A DNA stretch of 64,000 nt from Amarobacillus sp046328225. Its GTDB lineage: Bacteria > Chloroflexota > Dehalococcoidia > Tepidiformales > Tepidiformaceae. A program made the position numbers and the translations under genes. Where the stretch lies: the NCBI GenBank assembly GCA_046328225.1, contig JAXLWZ010000003.1:176074-240073 (forward strand), written 5' to 3'. The notes beneath the pieces are model-generated. The model was given only the letters and a program-made list of their open reading frames with translations, had not been told where the DNA came from and did not search any database. Shown piece after piece: positions 24,235 to 33,016 of this stretch (position 1 is the first letter of the stretch; each line of letters starts with the position of its first letter).

Positions 24235-25482
24235 TCAGGCGGCGAGGAAGCCGAGCTGCGGGAACGATTCGCCGAGGAGCACGTTGGCCGGGGTGCCGAG
24301 CCAGCGTTCGATGACGGTGGCGTACACGGAGCGGAAGTCCGTCGTGTAGGGGACGTTGCCGCTATCGACGAGTTTCGCGAGGTTCGGGGCATCGCCGTAG
24401 AGGCCCTGGCGGACGCCGTTGCCGAGGGCGAAGCAGACGCTCGCGGCGCCGTGGTCGCTGCCGCCGTTGGCGTTCTCCTGGACGCGGCGGCCGAATTCGC
24501 TCCAAGTGAGGACGAGGACGTCGTCGGCTTTGCCGTGGGCGGCGAGATCCTGGTAGAAGGCGGTGAGCCCCTGGTCGAGCGTCTCGAGCAGGTTCTGCTG
24601 GTCGTTGAGCTGGTCGCTGTGGGTATCGAAGCCGCCGAGGGTGATGTGGCCGACGCGCATGCCAAGGTTCCCGACGATGGCCTCGGCGAGCACGGAGAGG
24701 CCGGATGCGAACGACGTCTCCGGGTAGGCGACGGCGGGCTTGTAGGTGCCGGCGGCGGCGGCGAGCTGCTTCGAGCTCGACATGGCGGTATCGGCGGTGG
24801 TCTCCAGGAGGACGCCGTAGGGCGAGGCCGAGGGGTACTGCTCGTAGAGCTTCATCAGGGTGGCGGTGCGCGGGTCGGTTTCGGGGGCGGTCTTCCAGTT
24901 CACCTTCACGGCGTAGTCGGCGGGGTCGGCGACGGAGGGGATGGCGACGCGCTCGGTGTACATCTCGGCGGGGGTGGAGCCGCCGATGTTGAAGCCGAGG
25001 AAGGGGTCGTGCTGGGCGGTTTCGAGCCTTTCGAGGGTGCGGCCGAGCCAGCCGTCGTACATCGCGAGGTCGGGGTCGCCGGCCTGCCAGATGGCCATGG
25101 ACTTGAAGTGGCTGTAGTTCTGGTTGGGGTAGCCGACGCCGCGGACAACGGCGAGGCGGCCGCTATCCCAGAGGCCCTTGAAGCCGGTCATGATGGGGTG
25201 CAGGCCGAAGCCTTCGGCGAGGGGGAGGGCCTGGCCTTCGGGGATGGCAAGCTTCGGGCGGGCGGAACGGTAGGTGGCGTCGGTGTAGGGGACGAGGGTG
25301 TTGAGGCCATCGTTGCCACCGGCCATCTGCACGAGCACGAGGATCTTGCCGTTGGCGGCGGCGTTCACGGCCGCGGGGTTTTCGGCGGCGAAGGCGACGG
25401 CGCCCTTGAGGAGCGACTGGGCGGTGGTGCCGATGGAGACGAGGGCGACGCCGCCCTTGACGAAATCCCTGCGCGAGATCAT
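24235..25482 (-). CDS. DUF1501 protein with Tat signal
   Basis: 415 residues. SRRDFVKGG at the N-terminus is a twin-arginine signal (export in folded form, cleavage near AFAAEN). The body shows DUF1501 hallmarks: VLVQMAGGNDGLNTLVPY, NYSHFKSM, TLGGFDTHSDQ and WSEFGRRVQEN, an alkaline-phosphatase/sulfatase-like fold of unknown activity. ATG 25482 is supported by AAGGAG 7 bp upstream. It follows the DUF1800 gene by 28 bp; the two families are habitual partners, so they presumably act together outside the membrane. Confidence 0.9.
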   Translation of the reverse strand: MISRRDFVKGGVALVSIGTTAQSLLKGAVAFAAENPAAVNAAANGKILVLVQMAGGNDGLNTLVPYTDATYRSARPKLAIPEGQALPLAEGFGLHPIMTGFKGLWDSGRLAVVRGVGYPNQNYSHFKSMAIWQAGDPDLAMYDGWLGRTLERLETAQHDPFLGFNIGGSTPAEMYTERVAIPSVADPADYAVKVNWKTAPETDPRTATLMKLYEQYPSASPYGVLLETTADTAMSSSKQLAAAAGTYKPAVAYPETSFASGLSVLAEAIVGNLGMRVGHITLGGFDTHSDQLNDQQNLLETLDQGLTAFYQDLAAHGKADDVLVLTWSEFGRRVQENANGGSDHGAASVCFALGNGVRQGLYGDAPNLAKLVDSGNVPYTTDFRSVYATVIERWLGTPANVLLGESFPQLGFLAA

Positions 25483-25510
25483 GGCTGTTCTCCTTTCGCG
25501 GAGGTGCGAT

Positions 25511-27157
25511 TCAGACGAGCTGGTACTCGGGGCTGCCGAGCACGAGGTAGGCGATGCCGGCGGCACGGAGCTGCGGATTGGTGATGCCGCGGGCATAGGC
25601 GATGAGGGCATCGCGCGCGCCGGCGGCGACGTTGCCATCGACGAGGCGGTCGAGGGTGCGGTCGACGCAGTCTTCGGCGGTGGTGGCGGCGACGAGCGCG
25701 GGGATGGGGTTCGCGCGGCCCTGCTGGGTGAAGAGGAAGCTATCGAGGAAGTTGACGCGGGCGAAGAAGGTGCTGGAGCTGAGCCAGTTCGCACCGCCGG
25801 CCCACCCGGCGACGTTGGGTGGTTCGAAGAGGACCTGGCCCATGAGGCCGCCGGCGCCCTGGCCGCCCTGGCGCCCGGGATTGCGGAGCATGGGGCGGAA
25901 GTCGGTTTCGATTTCGAGGGCGCGGACCATGCCAATCATGAACTCGATGGGGCTGCGCACGAAGCCGCGGTAGGAGGCTTCGGAGTAGAACTCGTCGCTG
26001 ACGAGGATGGCGCGGACGACATCGCGGACGGAGTGGGCGCTGCTGTTCCAGACTTCGACCAGGCGGGCGAGGGTTTCGTCCGAGGGGTTGAAGTTGGCGA
26101 ACTCGGTGAAGAGGCGGCGGGTGATGAACTTCGCGGTCGCGGGCTGCTCCATGATGATGGCGACGATGTCTTCGCCGCTGAAGTTGCCGCGGCGGCCGAG
26201 GAAGCTCTTCGTCCCGGTGTCGTGGAGGCGGGCGTTCACGACGAAGCGGGGCTCCCAATCGGCGATGGCCTGGGTGCGGATTTCGCGCAGCTCGGCCTGG
26301 CTGAGGCCGGTGACGTTGGGGCGGCCGGCATCGGGAGGGGTGAAGCGCCAGCCGGTGAAGGCGCGGGCGCTTTCGCGGACGTCGTCCTCGGTGTAGTTGC
26401 CGACGCCCATGGAGAAGAGCTCCATGAGCTCGCGGGCGTAGTTTTCGTTCGGGTGTTCTTTCGTGCTCTGGTCGGTGTCGAGGTAGATGAGCATGGCGGT
26501 GTCTTTGGACACGGCCTGGAGGAGGTCGTCGTAGCGGCCGAGGGCGTGGGCGCGGAAGAGCTCGTTCTGGAGGACCATGAGCTTCGCGCGTTCGCCGTTG
26601 ATCTTGCTGACCTGGGACGTGAGCAGCCCGTGCCAGATGAGCGTCATGCGCTCTTCGAGGGGGCGGGCGGTGTAGGCCATACGGGCCATCCACCAGCGCT
26701 GCATGTCGCCGTTGATGTTGCCCTGGCCAGCGGGCGGCGTGCCGGCCTTCTTCAGGTTCAGGTTCATGCGCGCGAGGCGGGCGTCGAGGGCGCTGTTGTC
26801 CGTCGTCTCGTAGTTCAGGAGGCGGTCGGCGGCTTCCTCGCGGGAGAGGGTCGCGAAGGCATCGATCTCGGCGGCGGTGCCACCGAAGCCGGCGCGGCGG
26901 AGGAGGTGCGCGGCGCGGCGGCGCGGCTCCGCGATGGGGACTTTGCTGAGGTCGATGGCGGGCAGGGGCGTGGGCGCTTCGGCTTCGCCGGTGCTGGCTT
27001 TGGCGCTGTTGTTGTCGCCGCCGGAGCGGGTGGCGAAGCCGGCGACGGCGACTGCGGCGGCACCGGCGGCGGCGGTTGCGCCGCCCGCGAGGAGCGCGCG
27101 GCGGGTGGCCTTTCGTTCGAAAAGCCCGGGCGGGTGGGGTTGCTCATCCATGGCCAT
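25511..27157 (-). CDS. DUF1800 protein
   Basis: 548 residues. N-terminal ATRRALLAGG is an imperfect Tat-like signal followed by a hydrophobic Ala/Gly stretch; then LLRRAGFGGTAAEIDAF and LMELFSMGVGNYTEDDV, both typical of DUF1800. Activity unknown; the family co-occurs with DUF1501. GGAAAGGGCC precedes the ATG. First gene of the pair. Confidence 0.9.
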   Translation of the reverse strand: MAMDEQPHPPGLFERKATRRALLAGGATAAAGAAAVAVAGFATRSGGDNNSAKASTGEAEAPTPLPAIDLSKVPIAEPRRRAAHLLRRAGFGGTAAEIDAFATLSREEAADRLLNYETTDNSALDARLARMNLNLKKAGTPPAGQGNINGDMQRWWMARMAYTARPLEERMTLIWHGLLTSQVSKINGERAKLMVLQNELFRAHALGRYDDLLQAVSKDTAMLIYLDTDQSTKEHPNENYARELMELFSMGVGNYTEDDVRESARAFTGWRFTPPDAGRPNVTGLSQAELREIRTQAIADWEPRFVVNARLHDTGTKSFLGRRGNFSGEDIVAIIMEQPATAKFITRRLFTEFANFNPSDETLARLVEVWNSSAHSVRDVVRAILVSDEFYSEASYRGFVRSPIEFMIGMVRALEIETDFRPMLRNPGRQGGQGAGGLMGQVLFEPPNVAGWAGGANWLSSSTFFARVNFLDSFLFTQQGRANPIPALVAATTAEDCVDRTLDRLVDGNVAAGARDALIAYARGITNPQLRAAGIAYLVLGSPEYQLV

Positions 27158-27271
27158 GGCCCTTTCCAGGGGGTACTGACCTGACTATGGCGGGAGCGCG
27201 GGGAAAAGTGCCGGGCCAGCGGCGGCAGGTTACGCCGATTTCACCGCGTGTACACCTCGCCGCGGAAAACC

Positions 27272-30154
27272 CTATCCTTCAGTGCTTTCATCGGGGGCGA
27301 TGGGCAGGCGGAAGCGGAAGATGGCGCCCCCGCCGGGGCGCGGGCCGGCATCGATGGTGCCGCCCATCAGTTCGACCAGGCGGCGGCAGACGGCGAGCCC
27401 GAGGCCGGACCCCGGCCCGCGATAACGGTCGCGCGGGAGGCGGGTGAAGGGTTCGAAGATGCGGCGCGCCTCCTCCTCGGTGAGGCCGGGACCGTGATCG
27501 AGCACGCGGATCTCGACGTCGGTCTCGCGCTGGATGGCCTCGACGCGCACAGGGGCATCGCCGGGGGTGTACTTCTGCGCGTTCGAGAGGAGGTTCGTGA
27601 GCACCTGGTCGACCCATGTTCGCTGGGCGAGGACGACGGGCAGATCGGCTGGGAAGTCGTCGATGACTTCGCGCGACGGGAAGCGGCGGCGGTGGGCATC
27701 GATGACGGGCGGCGCGACGCGCTGCACGAGGAGGGGCTCGGACTCGAAGGTGGTGTGGTCGAGGCGAGCGAGGATGAGCATGTTTTCGATGATCTGCTGG
27801 AGGCGGGCGGCGTCGGTCGCGAGCTGGTCGATGGCTTCGCGGCGGGATTCGCGGTCCACCAGCTCGCCGCGCTCGTGGAGCATGTGGACGAGGCCGACGA
27901 GGGAGGTGAGCGGGGTGCGCAGCTCGTGGGAGACGCTGCCCAGGAACTCGTCCTTGACGGCCATGGCCTTCTCGAGGTCGGCGAGGCGCATTTCGAGCTC
28001 GCGGTTGAGGGCGGCGATCTGTTCGCGCTGGCGGCGCTGCTCGCCGACTTCGCGGGCGATGCTGGCGATGGCCGTGATGGCGCCGGCGGCATCGCGGACG
28101 GGGCTGAGGGTGACGGAGACGTCGATGGGGGTGCCGTCACGATGGACGCGCCGGGATTCGAAGAAGGAGAGCTGGTCGCCGGCGACGATGCTCGCGAGCA
28201 CATCGGGCGAGAGGTCCGGCGCGCCGGGCGGGACGAAGGCGGCCACCGGATGGCCGACGGTCTCCTCGGCGCTCCAGCCGTAAAGGCGTTCGGCGGCGGC
28301 GTTCCAGCTGAGGATTTCGCCTTCGAGCGAGCGCACGATGATGGCGTCGTGGGCGGACTGGACGATGGCGGCGAGGAGGGCGCGGTCGGTTTCCTGGCGG
28401 CGGATCTCGGTGACATCGCGGACGATGGCGGAGATGCCGGAGACGACGCCGCCGACGCGCAGGGGAGAGAGGTTCACTTCGACGGAGAGGGGCGCGCCGT
28501 CCTTGCGGTGGTCGGTGGTGCGAACCTGGACGGGCTCGCCCGTGCGCAGGCGGGCGAAGGCGGCGGCGGTATCGCCTTCGGTGCTGACGAGGTGGGTGAA
28601 AGGCTGGCCGATGGCCTCGACGGCGGTGAAGCCGTAGATGCGCTCGGCGGCGGGGTTCCAGCTTTCGATGAGCCCATCGAGGGTCATGCCGATAACGGCG
28701 TCGCTGGTGGATTCGACGAGCGCGGCGAAGCGGCCGGCGGTGCGTGCGGCCTCGCGCTGGGCGTGGATATCGGAGGCGCCGCCGAACCAGCCGAGGACGG
28801 TACCTTCGGCATCGTGCCAGGGGGTGGCGCGGCCGAGGTGCCAGCAGTATTCGCCGTCGTGGCGGCGGAAGCGGTATTCGAATTCAAAGGGGACGCCACG
28901 GGCGACGCAATCGCGCCAGTGTTCGAGGCAGGCGGCGAGGTCGGCGGGATGGATGGCGCGGGACCAGTCGAGGGCATCGCTGCCTTCGAGGCCGGTGTAT
29001 TCGCGCCAGTAGCGATTGGTGTAGACGCACTGCCCGGCGGCATCGCTCGCCCAGACGACGAGGGGGAGGGCATCGGCGAGGGCGAGGGCGCGCTCTTCGG
29101 CGCGGAAGAGGGCCTCCTGGGCGAGGACGCGGTCGTGGATATCGATGGCGAAACCGAGGCGGCGGCCGGCGTTGACGGGCCCGGCGTGCCAGAGGTGCCA
29201 GCGGAAGTCCCCGGAGCGTTCGCGGAGGCGGAGTTCGAGAGCGTACGGCTCGGCCCCGGCGGCGCGGACGGTGGCGCGCAGCACGGGCGCATCGTCCGGG
29301 TGCACGACACCGGGGACGGAGCCGTCGTCGCGGGGTTCGATCTCGACGCCGGCGAGCCTGCGGGCGGCTCGGTTGGCGAACACGAGACGGCCGTCATCGG
29401 CGAGGAGGATGCGCGCGGGGAGGGCGTCGAGCGCTTCGACGGCGGCGGCCGTAGCACGCTGGGATGCTTCCTCGGCGGCCTTGCGGTCGTGGATTTCGAT
29501 GGCGGTGGCGAGGCGGCGCGGGCCGGCGGCGGTGAGGATGCTGCGCGAGTGCCAGGTGTGCCAGCGGAATTCGCCATCGTGACGGCGGAGGCGGACATCG
29601 AGCGCGATGGGGCCGCCCGTGGCGCGCGCGGCATCGACGGCCTCGGTCATGCGGGGCCAATCTTCGGGGTGGAGGGAGGCGCCGCGTCCGACGGGCGATT
29701 CGCCGAAGTACTCGCGGGCCGCACGGTTGCGGAAGACGACGCGGGCGTCGGCATCGAGAAGGAGCACGGGCTGGGGGAGTTCGAAGAGGGCGGCGAGCTG
29801 CTGATCGGCGACGGAATTGGGCCGCAGGAGGAGGCATCCGCCGCCGCCGGGAAGGGGGCTGAAGGTAAGGGAGACGGCGCGGCCATCGGCGAGGGTGATT
29901 TCGCGGGCTTCGATCGCTTTGCCGCGGGCGAGCGCATCGCCGAGGGCGGCGGTGATGCCGGCGAGGTGCTTTTCGATCGGGGAGCCGACGAGATCCGGGA
30001 TGGCGACGGCGGCGAAGGCGGCCATGGCGGCGTTCGCGCGCAGCACGAGGCCGGCGCCATCGAGGAAGGCGGCGGGCTGGTTGGAGGCCGCGAAGAACGC
30101 TTCGAGGAAGGCGAGCGGCGCGCCGGCGACGGGGCCGCCCAGGGGTCGATTCAC
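27272..30154 (-). CDS. Multi-PAS sensor histidine kinase
   Basis: 960 residues, GTG start with GGGAG 8 bp upstream (longer frames upstream lack coding character). No membrane segments, so a cytoplasmic sensor. About six PAS domains in tandem, the last two very alike (ESWNPAAERIYGF and LSWNAAAERLYGW); then a HisKA domain with SVSHELRTPLTSL and a HATPase with NLLSNAQKYTP, DHGPGLTEEEA and GPGSGLGLAV. It phosphorylates, most likely, the divergently encoded response regulator at 30389. The signal sensed is unknown; the PAS array suggests redox, light or small-molecule input. Confidence 0.93.
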   Translation of the reverse strand: MNRPLGGPVAGAPLAFLEAFFAASNQPAAFLDGAGLVLRANAAMAAFAAVAIPDLVGSPIEKHLAGITAALGDALARGKAIEAREITLADGRAVSLTFSPLPGGGGCLLLRPNSVADQQLAALFELPQPVLLLDADARVVFRNRAAREYFGESPVGRGASLHPEDWPRMTEAVDAARATGGPIALDVRLRRHDGEFRWHTWHSRSILTAAGPRRLATAIEIHDRKAAEEASQRATAAAVEALDALPARILLADDGRLVFANRAARRLAGVEIEPRDDGSVPGVVHPDDAPVLRATVRAAGAEPYALELRLRERSGDFRWHLWHAGPVNAGRRLGFAIDIHDRVLAQEALFRAEERALALADALPLVVWASDAAGQCVYTNRYWREYTGLEGSDALDWSRAIHPADLAACLEHWRDCVARGVPFEFEYRFRRHDGEYCWHLGRATPWHDAEGTVLGWFGGASDIHAQREAARTAGRFAALVESTSDAVIGMTLDGLIESWNPAAERIYGFTAVEAIGQPFTHLVSTEGDTAAAFARLRTGEPVQVRTTDHRKDGAPLSVEVNLSPLRVGGVVSGISAIVRDVTEIRRQETDRALLAAIVQSAHDAIIVRSLEGEILSWNAAAERLYGWSAEETVGHPVAAFVPPGAPDLSPDVLASIVAGDQLSFFESRRVHRDGTPIDVSVTLSPVRDAAGAITAIASIAREVGEQRRQREQIAALNRELEMRLADLEKAMAVKDEFLGSVSHELRTPLTSLVGLVHMLHERGELVDRESRREAIDQLATDAARLQQIIENMLILARLDHTTFESEPLLVQRVAPPVIDAHRRRFPSREVIDDFPADLPVVLAQRTWVDQVLTNLLSNAQKYTPGDAPVRVEAIQRETDVEIRVLDHGPGLTEEEARRIFEPFTRLPRDRYRGPGSGLGLAVCRRLVELMGGTIDAGPRPGGGAIFRFRLPIAPDESTEG

Positions 30155-30352
30155 GTGCGTCTCCCGAGGGTGAGTGGCTCGCAAGATGGCCACATGGCGC
30201 TGTGCGCGAGGGTACGCCGGGCGCAATCGCGAAGGCATAACATTGCGCCCCGCTGGCGGCGAGATGCTTTTGACACACCTCTTGCAACGAACAGGATGCT
30301 TCATCCGATTCGCCGCGGGCTTCCAACGCCGTAACTTTAAACCACCAACTGA

Positions 30353-30367
30353 TGACCTTTCAGGTCA
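30353..30367. promoter_or_regulatory. Palindrome upstream of the response-regulator gene
   Basis: TGACCT-TTC-AGGTCA, a perfect 6-bp inverted repeat 21 bp before the regulator ATG, in the 234-bp region shared with the divergent kinase. It could be an operator (possibly autoregulation) or a short leader hairpin. A TTGACA at 30270-30275 is a possible -35 upstream. Confidence 0.4.
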
Positions 30368-30388
30368 CTCGCGGAGGGGAAATACGGG

Positions 30389-31123
30389 ATGAATGCGCAC
30401 CCATTGGTTCTCGCAGTCGATGACGAGCCGGGCATTCTGCGCTTGCTGAAGAGCGAACTCACAGCCCAGGGATTTGGCGTGATCACGGCCGGCAACGGCG
30501 AAGAAGCACTCAAGCTGATCGAGGAGCGGCGGCCCGACGTCATCTTGCTCGATATCGCGATGCCGGGCATGGACGGGCTGCAGGTGATGCGCTCGACGCG
30601 GGAGCGGATGAGTGTGCCGATCCTGCTTGTGACGGCGAAGGACCGCACGGCGGACCGTGTGCGCGGGCTCGAGCTGGGCGCGGACGACTACATCGTCAAG
30701 CCGTTCAGCATGGAGGAGCTCGGGGCGCGCATCCGGGCGGTGCTGCGCCGCCGCGGTGGCGAGGAGCCGGAGAACGTGGTGCGCTCGCACGGCGTGGAGG
30801 TGGACCTCACGCGGCGGCTGGTGAAGCGCGACGGGGAGCCGGTATCGCTGAGCCGGACGGAGTGGATGCTGCTGCAGCATCTCGCGGCGAACGCGGGGAA
30901 GGTGATCCTGAACGCGGAGCTCCTGAGCAAGGTCTGGGGCCCGGAGTACCGGGACGACCTGCAGTACCTGCGGGTGTGGGTTTCGCGGCTGCGCCAGAAG
31001 CTGGAGCCGGACCGCTCGAACCCGGCGATCATCCGCACGCTGAACGGCATCGGCTACATCTTCGAGCCGGACCCCGTGGCGCTTGAGGAAGAAGAAGGAA
31101 CGGAAGCGGTCGCGGCGGTGTGA
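30389..31123 (+). CDS. OmpR/KdpE-type response regulator
   Basis: 244 residues: receiver domain with Asp11/Asp12, phospho-acceptor Asp55 (LLDIAMPGMDG), Thr82 and Lys104 (YIVKPF), then a winged-helix DNA-binding domain (LSRTEWMLLQHLA, YLRVWVSRLRQKLE, IRTLNGIGYIFE) and an acidic tail. GGAGGGG precedes the ATG. Divergent to the multi-PAS kinase, its probable partner. A strong terminator follows. Confidence 0.93.
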   Translation: MNAHPLVLAVDDEPGILRLLKSELTAQGFGVITAGNGEEALKLIEERRPDVILLDIAMPGMDGLQVMRSTRERMSVPILLVTAKDRTADRVRGLELGADDYIVKPFSMEELGARIRAVLRRRGGEEPENVVRSHGVEVDLTRRLVKRDGEPVSLSRTEWMLLQHLAANAGKVILNAELLSKVWGPEYRDDLQYLRVWVSRLRQKLEPDRSNPAIIRTLNGIGYIFEPDPVALEEEEGTEAVAAV

Positions 31124-31152
31124 CGCTTGCGGTGATGGTGAGATTTGCGCGG

Positions 31153-31182
31153 AACCCCGGCTCGGTCGAGCCGGGGTTTTCG
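31153..31182 (+). terminator. Intrinsic terminator after the response regulator
   Basis: 11-bp perfect stem AACCCCGGCTC/GAGCCGGGGTT, 4-base loop, followed by TTCGTTTG. Confidence 0.85.
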
Positions 31183-31339
31183 TTTGCCCGCGAGGTGGCC
31201 GGCGGACGGAGTCACCCGGCGGTGCCACCCCGGCAACGACACCGGGGCGGGCGCGGATGGCTGGTAGGGACGGGGTGTCTTAGGATTGCTGCGTTCCGCG
31301 CCGCGCGGAATCCAACCCATTCGAACCCCCGAGGACCCC

Positions 31340-32128
31340 ATGCCCAAAGCGCCCGTCAGCGACATCGTCACGTACTACGAGGAAGCCGGGAGCGGCGATC
31401 CCCTGGTCCTTATCACGGGCCTGGGCGCGGACATCCAGTCGTGGGCGCTCACGGCGCCGGCGCTGGCGAAGCAGTACCGGGTGGTGATGCCGGACAACCG
31501 CGGGGCGGGCCGCACGAGCGCGCCGGACCGGCCGTACGCGATCGCGCAGATGGCGGGTGATGTGGTGGCGCTGCTGGACCGCCTTGGCATCGAGAAGGCG
31601 CACATCCTCGGGTTCAGCATGGGCGGCTTCGTGGCCCAGGAGGTCGCGATCAACCACCCCGGGCGGGTGGAGAAGCTCGTGCTCATGAACACGGCCGGGA
31701 GCATCGACGGCTATGCGCGGGCGGTGGTTCGCAGCCTGATCGACATCCGGCGTTCAAACATGAGCCGCGAGCAGCAGGTACGGCACATGGCGCACCTGCT
31801 CTACAGCCCGGCGCTGCTGGACGATGACGCGCGCTACGAGCGGAGCATCCTCAACTCGCTGGCGAACCCGTACCCGCAGCAAGACCACGCGTTCATCCGG
31901 CAGGCGCAGGCGTGCCTCGCGTTCGATGGGACGGGCCGCCACGGCAAGATCAAGGCGCAGACGATGGTGGTCGCGGGCACGGAGGATGTGTTCGTGCCCG
32001 TTCGCAACAGCCAGAAGCTGGCGAAGGCGATCAGCGGGGCGACGTTGAAGGAGATGCCGGGCGGGCACGTCGGGTTCATCGAATACCCGAACGAGTACAA
32101 CGCGCTGCTGGCGGAGTTCCTGGGCTAA
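31340..32128 (+). CDS. Alpha/beta-fold hydrolase
   Basis: 262 residues of a single-domain hydrolase: oxyanion region ITGLGADIQSW, nucleophile elbow GFSMGG, acid in AGTEDVFVP and His in GGHVGF. Similar to 3-oxoadipate enol-lactonase and related esterases, but no aromatic degradation genes flank it. ATG with GAGGACCCC upstream; TAGGAT at 31281 may be a -10. Strong terminator downstream. Confidence 0.85.
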   Translation: MPKAPVSDIVTYYEEAGSGDPLVLITGLGADIQSWALTAPALAKQYRVVMPDNRGAGRTSAPDRPYAIAQMAGDVVALLDRLGIEKAHILGFSMGGFVAQEVAINHPGRVEKLVLMNTAGSIDGYARAVVRSLIDIRRSNMSREQQVRHMAHLLYSPALLDDDARYERSILNSLANPYPQQDHAFIRQAQACLAFDGTGRHGKIKAQTMVVAGTEDVFVPVRNSQKLAKAISGATLKEMPGGHVGFIEYPNEYNALLAEFLG

Positions 32129-32149
32129 CGAGCCGGGCGCGAGACACGA

Positions 32150-32174
32150 AAAAGGGGCCGCGATGGCCCCTTTT
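32150..32174. terminator. Bidirectional intrinsic terminator
   Basis: 10-bp perfect stem AAAAGGGGCC/GGCCCCTTTT with 5-base loop: ends the hydrolase gene on the plus strand and the riboswitch-controlled gene on the minus strand. Confidence 0.85.
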
Positions 32175-32192
32175 GTGCAGTTCGCGGGCCGG

Positions 32193-32663
32193 TCATCCGC
32201 CACCGCCGAGGTCGCGCTGCCCGGCTTCGTAGGAGATATCGAGCAGGCGGTTGTGGTGGCGTTCGACGGCGATGGAGAGGCGCATGGCCTGTTCGCCGAG
32301 TTCGACCATGTTCCAGATGCCGGGGCGATGGGCGGCCTCGGCCTCGTGCACGAGATCGAAGCTGGCGCGGACGAGGTCTTCGGCCTCGGCGGCCTGGCGC
32401 TGGAGCGCTGGCAGGAGGCGCGGCGGCGTTTCGGCACCCGCGGCCTGGCGGCGCTGGAGATGGAGCACATGGCGCGTGATGGCGGTCGTGGCATCGCCGG
32501 TGAGGCGGCGGAAGCGTCGGGCCCAGGCATCGGCGCGGGCGGCATGGTAGGGCAGGCGGGCGGCTCGGCGAAGCAGCTCGCGCGCTTCGTCGAGGGGATC
32601 GGGATGGGCGTGGGGAACGGACCGGGGCGCGGGCGCCGCCGGCAGGCTAAGGAGTGATGACAT
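32193..32663 (-). CDS. Orphan helical protein under a c-di-AMP riboswitch
   Basis: 156 residues, mostly helix-forming and rich in Arg, Ala and His (LPYHAARADAWARRFRRLTG, HVLHLQRRQAAG, VERHHNRLLDISYEAGQ), ending in GGGG. No signal peptide or membrane helix and no known domain. ATG 32663 has AGGAGG about 12 bp upstream, which is far; nothing in frame fits better. The ~190-base leader is a ydaO-type c-di-AMP riboswitch, so expression should respond to c-di-AMP, linking this protein to cell-wall or osmotic/potassium balance by analogy with other members of that regulon. Function otherwise unknown. Confidence 0.7.
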   Translation of the reverse strand: MSSLLSLPAAPAPRSVPHAHPDPLDEARELLRRAARLPYHAARADAWARRFRRLTGDATTAITRHVLHLQRRQAAGAETPPRLLPALQRQAAEAEDLVRASFDLVHEAEAAHRPGIWNMVELGEQAMRLSIAVERHHNRLLDISYEAGQRDLGGGG

Positions 32664-32713
32664 CGAGACTGCGTTCCTCCTGGCAGTTCTGCGCGCCGCT
32701 GCGCGCGGGTGCC

Positions 32714-32905
32714 GGGGAGAGTGCTCTCCCCCGAACGCCTGCGGGGTTAGCTGACGGGTTCGGTGTCGGAAGTCACCGGCGCACGGTTGCGCTGCACCCC
32801 GGAAGGGCGGCGAGGCGGGACTGATGCGCGTGCCCCGCGTGTCGCCCGGGCTGGGTCCCCCGCTCCCGGGCGTCCCGGGATTCGGCACCTCCAAGGTTAC
32901 CAGCG
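32714..32905 (-). ncRNA. c-di-AMP riboswitch (ydaO-yuaA type)
   Basis: Read on the minus strand, the leader contains GGGAGCGGGGGACCCA early and CCGAACCCGTCAGCTAAC then CCCCGCAGGCGTTCGGGGGAG at its end; these are the conserved core blocks of ydaO riboswitches (compare the Bacillus form with GAGCGGGGGACCCA and CCGUCAGCUAACCUCGUAAGCGUUC). The variable stems between them are very GC-rich. A perfect hairpin GGGGAGAG/CTCTCCCC at 32714-32731 overlaps the 3' end and may be the expression platform. Boundaries are approximate. Confidence 0.9.
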
Positions 32906-33002
32906 AACGGTGAGCGGCAAATAAACGCCGCGTAACGAGTCTTGCCGATCTGGATGATCATGAGTGGCAAAGGCCTGGGCGGCGGCCTCGCGCGCCGTCG
33001 CG

Positions 33003-33008
33003 TAGCAT
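33003..33008 (+). promoter_or_regulatory. -10-like box of a probable leaderless promoter for rimI
   Basis: TAGCAT, 8 bp before ATG 33017; no Shine-Dalgarno in CGGAACCG. Confidence 0.45.
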
Positions 33009-33016
33009 CGGAACCG

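Noticed and set aside
27248..30334. Plus-strand open frame of over 1000 codons opposite the histidine kinase
   Set aside because: It is rich in Gly, Ala, Asp and Glu with no domains and mirrors the kinase codons; the kinase on the minus strand has all catalytic boxes. Long antisense frames are expected at this GC. The same holds for 24166-25584, 25298-27184, 1475-3901, 48473-50131 and 54997-56661.
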